Below are positions 36,911 to 44,999 of a DNA stretch of 44,999 nucleotides, piece by piece. The notes beneath the pieces were generated by a model. It did no database searches. It was given only the letters and a program-made list of their open reading frames with translations, and had not been told where the DNA came from. The stretch comes from Oscillospiraceae bacterium (GTDB lineage: Bacteria > Bacillota > Clostridia > Monoglobales > WRAG01). The translations under genes and the position numbers were made by a program. The stretch covers positions 1 through 44,999 of the forward strand of contig WRAG01000021.1 in NCBI GenBank assembly GCA_009780345.1, in the 5' to 3' direction. Each line of letters starts with the position of its first letter. Position 1 is the first letter of the stretch.

Positions 36911-36949
36911 TTCAACATATGATTTCATTACGTTTTAAGGAGTGGTAAG

Positions 36950-38038
36950 ATGTTTAACGGTCTTGGTATGAATATGGGCAATTTGTCTTATCTTTCGAAA
37001 GCGAAGACGCGTTCGATAAGCCCCGAAAATTTTACGGGGGAAAAGGGGAAAGGCGGAATGTCGGTTGACGGTCCTGCCGCAAGTTGCGCTCGCGATTTGG
37101 GAGTTGGCTGGAAAATATCTCCTTTCGTTAAGATTCAAGCGGGCGAAACGTTTGAACTTGCCAATATAGACGGCTCCGGCGCGATACAGCATATTTGGCT
37201 CACTCCTACAGGAGTTTGGAGAAAAACAATTTTGCGTATTTACTGGGAGAACGATAAATTTCCATCTGTCGAATGCCCGATCGGAGACTTTTTTGCAAGC
37301 GGATGGCAGAATAATGATTTTGTAAAAGATTTCGCGCCGGTGAATTCGCTGGCGGTGTGCGTAAATCCCGGATCGGCATTTAACTGTTATTGGGAAATGC
37401 CTTTCCGAAAAAATTGCCGAATCACCGTGGAAAATATGGCTGACGAAGAAATGGTGCTGTATTATCAAATTGATTATGTTTTAACCGATGTTCCCGACGA
37501 TTGCGCATACTTTCACGCGCAGTTTCGGAGGGTGAATCCGTTGCCGTACAAGGAAAACTACGTTATTTTGGACGGCGTAAAAGGACATGGTCAGTATGTC
37601 GGAACCTACATGGCTTGGGGCGTGAACAACGCCGGATGGTGGGGCGAGGGCGAGATAAAATTTTACATCGACGGCGATAAAGAGTTCCCGACGATATGCG
37701 GAACAGGAACCGAGGACTATTTCTGCGGTTCGTATAACTTTGACGCAAACGGACGATACACCGAGTTTTCCACGGCGTATGCGGGAATGCCGAAAGTGAT
37801 TCGTCCCGACGGTTTGTACAACTCGCAGCAGAGGTTTTCGCTTTACCGATGGCATATTTGCGACCCGATTCGGTTCGAGGAAGACTTAAAGGTTACGATT
37901 CAGGCGTTAGGCTGGCGCAGCGGCGGCAGATATTTGCCGTTGCAAGACGATATATCATCTGTGGCGTTTTGGTATCAAACTTTACCGTGTGCGCCGTTTC
38001 CGAAATTACCCGACGCTGACGAATTGGAAGTAATATAA
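36950..38038 (+). CDS. Glycoside hydrolase family 172 (DUF2961) protein
   Basis: Cytoplasmic protein of 362 residues, the normal single-unit length for DUF2961/GH172. Markers: an early ANIDGSGAIQHIWLTP (71-86), NCYWEMPF (145-152), WWGEGEIKFYIDGD (230-243) and GTGTEDYFCGSY (251-262). The Glu residues in the last two motifs (233/235 and 255) correspond in place to the catalytic pair known for GH172. Characterised members act on alpha-D-fructofuranosides or D-arabinofuranosides. AAGGAG sits 8 bases before the ATG. It is first in a two-gene unit with GH88 (23-base gap), both probably controlled by the divergent regulator. Actual substrate unknown. Confidence 0.88.
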   Translation: MFNGLGMNMGNLSYLSKAKTRSISPENFTGEKGKGGMSVDGPAASCARDLGVGWKISPFVKIQAGETFELANIDGSGAIQHIWLTPTGVWRKTILRIYWENDKFPSVECPIGDFFASGWQNNDFVKDFAPVNSLAVCVNPGSAFNCYWEMPFRKNCRITVENMADEEMVLYYQIDYVLTDVPDDCAYFHAQFRRVNPLPYKENYVILDGVKGHGQYVGTYMAWGVNNAGWWGEGEIKFYIDGDKEFPTICGTGTEDYFCGSYNFDANGRYTEFSTAYAGMPKVIRPDGLYNSQQRFSLYRWHICDPIRFEEDLKVTIQALGWRSGGRYLPLQDDISSVAFWYQTLPCAPFPKLPDADELEVI

Positions 38039-38061
38039 TTTATTTATAAGGAGAAATCACA

Positions 38062-39210
38062 ATGTTAGATATTGTAAATAAAGAACTACAAGGCGCAGTT
38101 GAGAAAGTTAATAAAAATATGCCGATTTACGGCAATAAACTCCCTAACGTAAGTGCAACTTTGAAGTTTAGCGAACGACTTAGCGATGACGGCGATTGGA
38201 CAGGCTCATTTTGGACTGGTATGGTTATACTTGCGGGGGTTGTTACAGGAGAAACATATTCGGTGGAAGATAAATATAGAGATTATTTAGACAGTTTTTA
38301 CGGTATATACGAAAGAAGATTGAAAACGGGTTGGAAAGACCATGATTTGGGGTTTTTGTATACTCTATACGCCATGAACGCGTATCGGATAACGAATGAC
38401 CAAAAATATATGGATATGACAATCGCCGCCGCGAAAGCTTTAATGTGTCGCTATAACCCTAAGGGCGGATATATTCGCGCGTGGAACCTTTTGATTCGTC
38501 CCGAGCGGCGAGAAAAGCTTATAATCGACTGTCTTATGAATCTTCCGCTTTTATTTTGCGTTGCGAAAGTTACGGGCAACGAATATATGAGCAAAGCCGC
38601 GGAAAACCACGCGCGCGCGACTTTGAATAATATTCGCGAAGACGGATCGACCTATCATACGTTTGATTTTGACTATGTGACAGGCAAACCGCTCAAAGGC
38701 GAAAGCGAGGGAGCGTTTGATGACACATCCTGCTGGTCGCGTGGGCAAGGTTGGGGGATTTACGGATACACTTTGGCGTATTTGCACACTTTGGATAAGG
38801 AATTTTTACAAGCGGCGACAAAAATTGCCGACCATTTTATATCAAAGCTTGACGAAAGAAAGGTTCCGGCGTGGGATTTTGCGATAAAGGCCGCAAATGA
38901 AGATGCGGTCGACACATCCGCGGGCGCGATTGCGGCAAGCGGGCTATACGATTTGGCGTTATGTGTTGACGAGGAAAAAGCTGAATTTTATCGCAAAACG
39001 GCGGACGATATTTTGCTTGCGTTAATCAAAAATCATTCGCACACGTTTGATGAAAATTCTGAGGCGTTGCTGGATTGCGCGAACTGCGGATTGACTCATA
39101 AGGACGGTAAAATATTTGTTAATCAATGGGCGTCAATTTTCGGGGATTATTATTATATGGAAGCGTTGGTGAAGCGCAGCGGGCTTCATGTAAATATGTG
39201 GGATTTATAA
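38062..39210 (+). CDS. Unsaturated glucuronyl hydrolase (GH88)
   Basis: Cytoplasmic enzyme of 382 residues that hydrates and removes the 4,5-unsaturated uronic acid left at the non-reducing end of oligosaccharides by polysaccharide lyases. An alpha/alpha barrel with HDLGFLYTLYA (94-104), IIDCLMNLPLL (154-164), DDTSCWSRGQGWGIYGY (220-236), DTSAGAIAASGL and a C-terminal GDYYYMEAL. Asp95 and Asp156 are 61 residues apart, exactly as the catalytic Asp88/Asp149 pair of Bacillus GL1 UGL. Tight GH88 motifs favour this family over GH105. It is the natural partner of the surface lyase encoded at 18735-24092. AAGGAG precedes the ATG; a terminator follows. Confidence 0.94.
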   Translation: MLDIVNKELQGAVEKVNKNMPIYGNKLPNVSATLKFSERLSDDGDWTGSFWTGMVILAGVVTGETYSVEDKYRDYLDSFYGIYERRLKTGWKDHDLGFLYTLYAMNAYRITNDQKYMDMTIAAAKALMCRYNPKGGYIRAWNLLIRPERREKLIIDCLMNLPLLFCVAKVTGNEYMSKAAENHARATLNNIREDGSTYHTFDFDYVTGKPLKGESEGAFDDTSCWSRGQGWGIYGYTLAYLHTLDKEFLQAATKIADHFISKLDERKVPAWDFAIKAANEDAVDTSAGAIAASGLYDLALCVDEEKAEFYRKTADDILLALIKNHSHTFDENSEALLDCANCGLTHKDGKIFVNQWASIFGDYYYMEALVKRSGLHVNMWDL

Positions 39211-39232
39211 AATGACGGATGAAGTTTATTGA

Positions 39233-39270
39233 AAAAACACTACAAATTTTTAAATTTGTAGTGTTTTTTT
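39233..39270 (+). terminator. Rho-independent terminator after GH88
   Basis: ACACTACAAATTT and AAATTTGTAGTGT form a 13-bp stem flanked by A and T runs; the plus strand continues with seven T. Confidence 0.88.
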
Positions 39271-39311
39271 ATAATTTGCTTCCAAACGTATATATTTATA
39301 GTAGTGTTTTG

Positions 39312-39320
39312 TGTTATAAT
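39312..39320 (+). promoter_or_regulatory. Extended -10 promoter of the ECF sigma operon
   Basis: TG, one base, then TATAAT (39315-39320) is a perfect extended -10 element; no -35 box at the right distance is seen. It leaves a leader of about 115 bases before the sigma factor gene. The leader is A+T-rich and nothing in it is recognised. Confidence 0.5.
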
Positions 39321-39441
39321 CTATAATAATAAAAATTTTTTGAAATTTTGCCAACCTTTTTGAATTGTAAATTGTCTAATGTTATAGAGCGCTTAAAAAT
39401 ATTGAAACTTAAAATGTGTACGTAAGGGAGGTGGGGTTAAC

Positions 39442-39969
39442 ATGTCGATAGAACTCATAGAGCTTGCCAAAATGGGCGACAAGCCCGCTTTTGATGAAGT
39501 TATCCGCAATTGTGCTCCTGATTTATATAGAATAGCGATGTCTATTTTGAAAAACAAGGACGATGCTGACGACGTTGTTTGTGATACGGTGGTGAAAGCC
39601 TATGAAAATCTATACAAGTTAAAAGATTGCGGTTTTTTCAAAACGTGGATTATACGCATACTTATCAATCAGGCTAACACCGCGCATAAACGCCGTAAAA
39701 AGATTATTTTCCTAAGTGATGCTTCGCAAGAACCTCAATATGAAGATGTTTACAACTTGGGGAACGAGGATTTAAGTATGGCTGTTGCCAATCTCAATTT
39801 TGAATTTAGAACGGTTATATCACTTTACTATTTTCAAAATATGAAAATTAAAGAGATTGCGAGTGCGTTGCAAATTCCTGCGGGCACAGTAAAGTGGCGG
39901 TTGTCAAAAGCAAAATCAATTTTGCAAAAAGAATTAGTAAAGTTTAGGGAGGGATTGGCAAATGTATAA
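39442..39969 (+). CDS. ECF-family RNA polymerase sigma factor
   Basis: Alternative sigma factor of 175 residues, the usual ECF size. Region 2 spans about residues 8-75 (YRIAMSILKNKDDADDVVCD, AYENL, FFKTWIIRILINQ), and region 4 about 115-168 (FRTVISLYYFQNMKIKEIAS, then LQIPAGTVKWRLSKAKSILQ), which reads the -35 element. Region 3 and region 1 are absent, as expected. GGGAGGTGGGG precedes the ATG. The next gene overlaps by 8 bases and encodes a membrane anti-sigma factor, so the pair should respond to an envelope signal. Regulated genes are unknown; the large adhesin immediately downstream is an obvious candidate. Confidence 0.94.
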   Translation: MSIELIELAKMGDKPAFDEVIRNCAPDLYRIAMSILKNKDDADDVVCDTVVKAYENLYKLKDCGFFKTWIIRILINQANTAHKRRKKIIFLSDASQEPQYEDVYNLGNEDLSMAVANLNFEFRTVISLYYFQNMKIKEIASALQIPAGTVKWRLSKAKSILQKELVKFREGLANV

Positions 39970-41110
39970 AAATATTGATGATATGCTAAATTGTGCAAAT
40001 AAAATAGATGTTCCGAGCTCTACCCTTGAAAAGGTAGATCATGTATTAAAAAATATTGAATACAGAAAGGTTGATAATAATATGAAACAAAAATCCGGAA
40101 AACGTTCACTTTTCCGTCCGATAGTTGCGTTCGCAACCATGGCGGCGGTAGTATGTTTGTTTGTATTCGGAGCTTTGCCTCATTTAAATGGCGCAGATTT
40201 GTCAAACAACTCGTTCACGTTACAGGCATTTGCGATGGAGATTGAAACAAGTGACCCTGTTGCAGTTAATTTAGCAGATTTGATTGACGAATCTAATCCC
40301 GAGGCGCTTCTTGTGGTTACAGTCGACTCTGCGGCGGTGGAAGTTCGAGGTTCGGGCGATAATCCGTTTACGCTTGCGGATAATATCGCGGTTCTTCGAT
40401 TTGACTTGCGCTCTTGGGGGGCGAACATCGAGAAAGTAGAATATATCCTAGACGACGGGTTTTTCGTAGACGGAAGATTCCATACGGAAATGGGAGGCGT
40501 CGAGATATTAGGGAGTGAAATCGTAATCACCGGAGACGAATTAGGCGATGATTTTTCGTTAAATTTCGGAATGAGACTTCCCGACCTGCACTCAGGTCAA
40601 ATAACAGTTAGCGCAACATCTACATTCACCGACGGCACTCAAGCCGAGCGTATCATTATCATTGAAATGGCAGAGGTCGCAGCATTGGTTGGTCTGGACG
40701 GATTCGTGGACACCAATTGGGTAGAGCCGGCGGATTGGTTTAAGGTTCATGATACTATAAATGCTACAATGAGAAGCATGCTTGCTCCGGGCGGTCAATT
40801 TGCGCACTTGGGCGTGGAACTTACCGATCTCTTTTTCTTTAGAGAAATGATTTGGAATCCGAATACTAGTTCGGTGGATTTCGAGTCTTTTACTGATTTG
40901 AACATGGCCAATGGCGAAAGCCAAATTTGGTATATTCAGATTTGCACAATAATAAATGATGTAGATATGGAAAACGGCGGATTCCTTTTCGAAATTTCAA
41001 GAAACAATGATGAGTTTACAGTTCGCTTTATGAGACATATAGATTATAATTTCACTCCGCCAACTCGAGAAGAAATTTTCGCCGAAAGCAACACAATCGA
41101 GAGAATATAG
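39962..41110 (+). CDS. Membrane anti-sigma factor with large extracytoplasmic domain
   Basis: Protein of 382 residues with a short cytoplasmic N-terminus (1-52, probably the sigma-binding part), one transmembrane helix at about 53-74 (VAFATMAAVVCLFVFGA) and an extracellular beta-rich region of about 300 residues. This topology and the 8-base overlap with the ECF sigma gene identify it as its anti-sigma factor. The N-terminus has no HxxxCxxC zinc motif, so it is not a ZAS-type anti-sigma factor. The extracellular part has no recognised sugar-binding or RsgI-type domain. Start supported by GGGAGGG just upstream within the sigma gene. Confidence 0.82.
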   Translation: MYKNIDDMLNCANKIDVPSSTLEKVDHVLKNIEYRKVDNNMKQKSGKRSLFRPIVAFATMAAVVCLFVFGALPHLNGADLSNNSFTLQAFAMEIETSDPVAVNLADLIDESNPEALLVVTVDSAAVEVRGSGDNPFTLADNIAVLRFDLRSWGANIEKVEYILDDGFFVDGRFHTEMGGVEILGSEIVITGDELGDDFSLNFGMRLPDLHSGQITVSATSTFTDGTQAERIIIIEMAEVAALVGLDGFVDTNWVEPADWFKVHDTINATMRSMLAPGGQFAHLGVELTDLFFFREMIWNPNTSSVDFESFTDLNMANGESQIWYIQICTIINDVDMENGGFLFEISRNNDEFTVRFMRHIDYNFTPPTREEIFAESNTIERI

Positions 41111-41149
41111 AAGGATTTAATAATTAATTCATCAAATAACACATATTTT

Positions 41150-41182
41150 AACACAGCAATGTCGAATTGCTGTGTTATTTTT
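41150..41182 (+). terminator. Rho-independent terminator after the anti-sigma gene
   Basis: AACACAGCAAT (41150-41160) pairs with ATTGCTGTGTT (41166-41176) and is followed by ATTTTT. Confidence 0.85.
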
Positions 41183-41272
41183 GTGTTATTATAAGAAATG
41201 TGTTAAAATTTCAAAAAACAATCTACACTTTTCGGAAAAATTTACTACTAGAACTGAATGCGGCATGTACTA

Positions 41273-41278
41273 TATAAT
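41273..41278 (+). promoter_or_regulatory. Possible -10 box of the adhesin gene
   Basis: A perfect TATAAT lies 31 bases before the ATG. No sigma-A -35 box is found 16-18 bases upstream (AGAACT, GAACTG), so either it is a weak or activated promoter or another sigma factor is used. Confidence 0.35.
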
Positions 41279-41308
41279 ATAAAGTAATTTATTAGGAGGA
41301 TGAGAGAA

Positions 41309-44300
41309 ATGGAGAGAGTGAAAAGAGGGCAACTAAATAAAATTTTAGCATTGATGGTGGTTTTTGCAATGCTAATTTTGGTTGTGCCAGTTACGGCAAG
41401 CGCTGATACATATGAGGTTTTTGACGAATCATATGAAAGTGCTTTGTCGTATGAGACTGAATTCATTTGGGACGATAATGATTTATTTAATTATATAGAT
41501 ATTGAGGCAAGTTATATAGGTATAGTGCCCGCTTCCGGTGTTAATCCAGCGGTGAGGGTTATTGCCGGTACCGGTTGGTCGCCTTCTTCCGGTGTTGTGC
41601 CGGGGACGACTTTCACCTGGGTTGGACCACGTGCCAACTCCGGTCGTGCATCTGGTCAGAGCCTTGGTCCCGGCTTTACGCAGAACGCTCAAGGGTGGAT
41701 AGTTGGGACTGCGGGTTCGGGAAATCTTTCCTGGGGCGGCACGTTTGTTGGGGTAACGTTCTGGCCGATTGGTAATCCATTGACTGTAACTCCAACAACA
41801 GTAGGAAGCCACTCGTTTATTTGGTCGGGGTATACAAGCACTCCAACGGCTGGCTGGATCACCTCAGTTACGTTGGGTTCCGGAGACGCTTTGACGCCAT
41901 TGCGGTTGCCATCTGACAACGGCTCCATTCAAAGAAACGTTCAACCGCCGCAGGCAACGCCGGCGCCTCCAACTATGAATAGCAGAGCCGCTGCGGGAAC
42001 TAGCATTACATTAGCCCCGGTCTCGAATAGTGTTGTAAGCGGCGTAACATGGATTAACCAGTTTCGCCATCGTCCGCAAGGCGGAACATGGGGAGATTGG
42101 ACTACAGCCAATGTGCGTACAGGCTTAACTCCCGGAGGAATGTACGAATTCCAAAGAAGATGGGTTGCGGGTGCAAATACCGGGGGAAATAACGCTACAT
42201 ACCACTCTAACGAGAGTAATGCGGCTCAGTTTCGTGCGGTTCCCGCCGCGCCTGACGCTCCGACTATGACGAATAGATCGACGACAAGTGTTACGATTAG
42301 CGCCGCTCCTTTGACAATATCACAATTTGTGCCGCAGCGCGAGCGAAGAATTTTCACTCCGGGTACAGGTTGGTCAACTTGGGCTGTGTTTACAGGAGAT
42401 ACGATTAATGTTACAGGACATGCGCAAGGAGTATATGTCGAAGTTCGACAACGTCACGCGCGTGGAACAGATGTGGCGCATAACGTCGATTATGACGGTC
42501 CGTGGTCGACAGCGAATGCGACAAACGGAAGATTTAGGGCGGTTCCGGTTACTCCGACGCCGACGGCATACGCAAGTACGCATAATACTATAACGATTGC
42601 CGCGTTGCCTACCGTTACGCAATTTACGGCGGTTCAGGAGTGGAGATTGTATCCTGCCGGCACTTTTGTGGCGGTTCCGGCGAATCGAGTGATTAGTGTG
42701 CCGGAAGGCGCAGAAATTGAAGTTCGGCAACAATATGTGCGTGGCGCGCCGCCGTTTAATGTTGACTTTGATTCTGAGTGGGCATACGCGACGTTAAAGC
42801 ATATACCCCCCACCTTCCAAATCTGGAACTGGGCGGATTTGGCGCAAGTGATGGAAATGCAAAATGATCATGACTACACTCACTTCGTGCTTATGCAAGA
42901 TCTTGGCATACCCAACGACCCGACTACATTCGGCGATGGAGCCGGGCTTATGGCTTCGCAATTAACTACCACCCACCAGGGCAACAGAAGATACGGCTGG
43001 TTCGGGTTCCAAGGATTCGAAGGGCTTCCGGGCGGAGATGTTAGCGGTTTTAGTTCCGGCTATCTTGGTAATTTGCACGGTTGGCAAGGCGCGCAAGGTT
43101 GGACGCCGATAAGCACAGGTGCATGGCCGAACATGAATCCATTTGCCGGAAACTTTGACGGGCAAAATTTTGAAATCAGCGGTTTGTGGATGAATAGAAC
43201 ACAACACGTTTCAGGTCTGTTTGGATATGTTTTAAACGCAACGATAGCCAACCTTGGCGTAAACATTTTGGAAGATGAAGCTGTAAGAGGTACTGTTTAT
43301 GTTGGCGGCTTTGTAGGGATCCTTACAAACAGCAATATATCGAACAGTTTTGTCACCGGCGATGTAAGCGGTACAAGCAGCGCTGTAGGCGGCTTTGTCG
43401 GAAAAATGAACGATAGCGAAGTAACAGATAGTTTCGCTACGGGTGATGTGAATGGTTTTGGGGAAATCGGCGGATTTGTCGGATGGCTTGAAAGCTCCAC
43501 TATAATAGATAGTCACGCTATCGGTGATGTAACGGGTCTGTTTACGGTCGGCGGCTTTGCCGGATATGTTGAGAACGGAAGCGAAATAATAGACAGCTCT
43601 GCAACCGGCGATGTAACCGGGAATCTCATCACAATTGGCGGATTTGTCGGATGGCTTGAAGGCTCCACTATAACAGATAGTCACGCCACCGGGGCTGTGA
43701 TGGGTCAATCTTCTGTCGGCGGTTTCGTAGGACATGTTTACAATAGCGAAGTGTCAAACAGTCATGCAATCGGTTATGTAACGGGTAGCCAAGATGTTGG
43801 CGGCTTTGTCGGAAAGCTCGAAATAGGTATATTTGAGGATAACTATGCAACCGGTGATGTAACAGGTAGCTATTATGTTGGAGGATTTGCCGGAATTGCC
43901 GGCGGCTTTGGTGGAGGTTTCGGTGATATCACTATAACAGATAGTCATGCCACAGGCAATGTGATAGGAGAAACAAATGTTGGTGGTTTTGCCGGCACGC
44001 TTCATGAAACCAATGTCACAAACAGCTATGCAACCGGCGTTGTGGAAGGCAATACTGAAGTCGGCGGCTTCGCGGGTGCTATTGTGCAAAGCGAAATAAC
44101 AGACAACTTTGCCACAGGCGATGTAAGTGGACGTGACAATATCGGCGGCTTTGCCGGAGCTACTAGTGGTGGCGAAATAACAAACAGCTTTGCAACCGGC
44201 GATGTTACAGGGGAATTTAATGTCGGCGGCTTTGTTGGAGATGTTGGATTTGGCGAGATACTAAACAGTTATGCAACTGGTAATGTCGCAGGAGAACGTT

Positions 44301-44999
44301 CTATTGGTGGATTTGTGGGGCACCTTAATGGTGGCAATATAAAAGGAAGTTTTGCACTTGGTGATGTGACAGGAGTTGATGAAGTCGGCGGTTTTGCCGG
44401 GATTCTTGGATGGGGTGAAATAACAGGCAACTTTGCAATCGGTAATGTCACAGGAGTGGACGAAGTCGGCGGATTTGTGGGGGCGATTCATGGCCCTTCT
44501 CACATAACAAATAGCTACGCCACGGGCAGAGCAACGGGAAATACTAACGTAGGCGGATTTGTGGGGCGTATATTTTCTTATGTTGCCATCATTGCTGACA
44601 GTTATGCGGCGGTAACCGTAACCGGCGATATGGATATCGGCGGATTTGTAGGTTGGAATCTAGGTTCAACGGCCTTTACCAACATTCACTTTGATGAGGA
44701 TGTCGCGGGCGTTGGTGACAATTACGCGATAGCGCAAGCAACCGACTTTATGACAAGCGCGGCGTTCGCGGCGACGCTTGGCGGCGCGTTTGTATATCGA
44801 ACCGAAGAATTCGGTGAATTCCGTGGCAGACATGGAAACATCACTCCCGGAATCGATGGCGATTGGACATTCTATCCGCAGCTTGTGGCATTCGCGCCTG
44901 TTGGCGGTGAATTGGCGGACTTATACACCGGCAACGCCTGGACGGTTAGAAACAGATGGTCAATCATAAGCGTAATCGTGTTTGACGAGCCTGATGGCG
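41309..44999 (+). CDS. Large secreted GLUG-repeat adhesin-like protein (3' end outside the window)
   Basis: Reading frame open from ATG 41309 (AGGAGG 9 bases upstream) to the right edge, at least 1230 residues. Signal peptide about 1-31 (ALMVVFAMLILVVPVTASA). Residues about 55-200 are Gly/Thr/Ser-rich with Trp repeats; about 210-490 contain three fibronectin-like or Ig-like units each opening with a Pro-rich 'AP..PTM' or 'TPTPTA' stretch and including 'WSTW', 'VRQRH' and 'VRQQY'. From about 500 (QIWNWADLAQV) begins the lead-in domain that commonly precedes GLUG arrays, then about 17 repeats of the GG[FL][VA]G type (residues about 665-1116), and a post-repeat region. Such arrays form a long beta-solenoid stalk and are found in surface adhesins. 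An SLH or sortase anchor, if any, would lie beyond the window. Possibly under control of the ECF sigma factor encoded just upstream. Confidence 0.88.
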   Translation, partial: MERVKRGQLNKILALMVVFAMLILVVPVTASADTYEVFDESYESALSYETEFIWDDNDLFNYIDIEASYIGIVPASGVNPAVRVIAGTGWSPSSGVVPGTTFTWVGPRANSGRASGQSLGPGFTQNAQGWIVGTAGSGNLSWGGTFVGVTFWPIGNPLTVTPTTVGSHSFIWSGYTSTPTAGWITSVTLGSGDALTPLRLPSDNGSIQRNVQPPQATPAPPTMNSRAAAGTSITLAPVSNSVVSGVTWINQFRHRPQGGTWGDWTTANVRTGLTPGGMYEFQRRWVAGANTGGNNATYHSNESNAAQFRAVPAAPDAPTMTNRSTTSVTISAAPLTISQFVPQRERRIFTPGTGWSTWAVFTGDTINVTGHAQGVYVEVRQRHARGTDVAHNVDYDGPWSTANATNGRFRAVPVTPTPTAYASTHNTITIAALPTVTQFTAVQEWRLYPAGTFVAVPANRVISVPEGAEIEVRQQYVRGAPPFNVDFDSEWAYATLKHIPPTFQIWNWADLAQVMEMQNDHDYTHFVLMQDLGIPNDPTTFGDGAGLMASQLTTTHQGNRRYGWFGFQGFEGLPGGDVSGFSSGYLGNLHGWQGAQGWTPISTGAWPNMNPFAGNFDGQNFEISGLWMNRTQHVSGLFGYVLNATIANLGVNILEDEAVRGTVYVGGFVGILTNSNISNSFVTGDVSGTSSAVGGFVGKMNDSEVTDSFATGDVNGFGEIGGFVGWLESSTIIDSHAIGDVTGLFTVGGFAGYVENGSEIIDSSATGDVTGNLITIGGFVGWLEGSTITDSHATGAVMGQSSVGGFVGHVYNSEVSNSHAIGYVTGSQDVGGFVGKLEIGIFEDNYATGDVTGSYYVGGFAGIAGGFGGGFGDITITDSHATGNVIGETNVGGFAGTLHETNVTNSYATGVVEGNTEVGGFAGAIVQSEITDNFATGDVSGRDNIGGFAGATSGGEITNSFATGDVTGEFNVGGFVGDVGFGEILNSYATGNVAGERSIGGFVGHLNGGNIKGSFALGDVTGVDEVGGFAGILGWGEITGNFAIGNVTGVDEVGGFVGAIHGPSHITNSYATGRATGNTNVGGFVGRIFSYVAIIADSYAAVTVTGDMDIGGFVGWNLGSTAFTNIHFDEDVAGVGDNYAIAQATDFMTSAAFAATLGGAFVYRTEEFGEFRGRHGNITPGIDGDWTFYPQLVAFAPVGGELADLYTGNAWTVRNRWSIISVIVFDEPDG
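43301..44655 (+). repeat. GLUG-type repeat array (about 17 units of about 27 codons)
   Basis: Each unit codes for [VI]GGF[VA]G, a variable loop, then '.I..S.ATGDV.G'. Seventeen GGF[VA]G motifs can be counted. Units differ in DNA sequence and slightly in length (one has an insertion rich in Gly near 43895-43930), so it is an old protein repeat and not a recent microsatellite. Confidence 0.88.

Noticed and set aside
39403-39424. ECF-type autoregulatory promoter (TGAAAC ... CGTA) before the sigma factor gene
   Set aside because: The spacer is 12 bases where about 16 is needed; the extended -10 element at 39312 is a better explanation.
43301-44655. CRISPR-like or tandem DNA repeat
   Set aside because: The period is coding, units vary in DNA sequence and length, and the translation is a clear GLUG array.

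Overview
The window looks like a piece of chromosome from a low-to-medium G+C Gram-positive anaerobe (Bacillota, most likely class Clostridia). Support for this: strong AGGAGG-type ribosome binding sites, sigma-A promoters with TTGACA/17 bp/TATAAT-like boxes, several TTG starts, rho-independent terminators after almost every transcription unit, surface proteins with SLH domains, and an L-fucose isomerase/GH172/GH88 sugar gene set of the kind found in gut and plant-fibre Clostridia. No rRNA, tRNA, CRISPR array, transposase or phage gene was seen.

Layout, left to right. (1) 197-3246, plus: a two-gene unit, a UDP-sugar 6-dehydrogenase followed with a 1-base overlap by a hyaluronan-synthase-like membrane glycosyltransferase with an N-terminal Cys/His-rich segment. 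This looks like a minimal module for a uronic-acid exopolysaccharide. (2) 3327-9196, plus: two secreted proteins with their own promoters, a propeller-like protein ending in a tandemly repeated domain, and an M28 zinc peptidase. (3) 9501-13372, minus: a compact four-gene, visibly A+T-richer operon: HD-domain phosphohydrolase, P-loop nucleo(s/t)ide kinase, Nudix hydrolase, and a divergent thymidine-phosphorylase-fold protein. All four act on nucleosides or nucleotides and the genes overlap or nearly touch. This is the least ordinary part of the window. (4) 13598-26827, minus: a four-gene surface operon: an N-terminal-SLH protein, a 1785-residue SLH-anchored heparinase II/III-type lyase, and two tandem-duplicated SLH proteins. 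(5) 26998-29845, plus: a secreted two-repeat protein. (6) 29884-35352, plus: FGGY kinase, FucI and a glycoside-hydrolase-like protein. (7) 35404-39270: a GntR/LacI-type regulator divergent from GH172 and GH88 (unsaturated glucuronyl hydrolase). (8) 39312-44999, plus: an ECF sigma factor with its membrane anti-sigma factor, then a very large GLUG-repeat adhesin that runs off the right edge.

A coherent biological reading is carbohydrate capture at the cell surface. The S-layer-bound lyase would cut a uronate-containing polysaccharide, leaving unsaturated uronyl ends. The cytoplasmic GH88 enzyme would remove that unsaturated uronate. GH172, the TIM-barrel-like hydrolase, FucI and the FGGY kinase would process the remaining sugars (L-fucose, or possibly D-arabinose). 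The regulator between the two sugar units is a natural candidate sugar sensor. The window has no sugar transporter, no aldolase and no enzyme for the freed uronate, so the pathway is incomplete here. Functions are assigned by reading motifs in the translated sequence; no database search was run.
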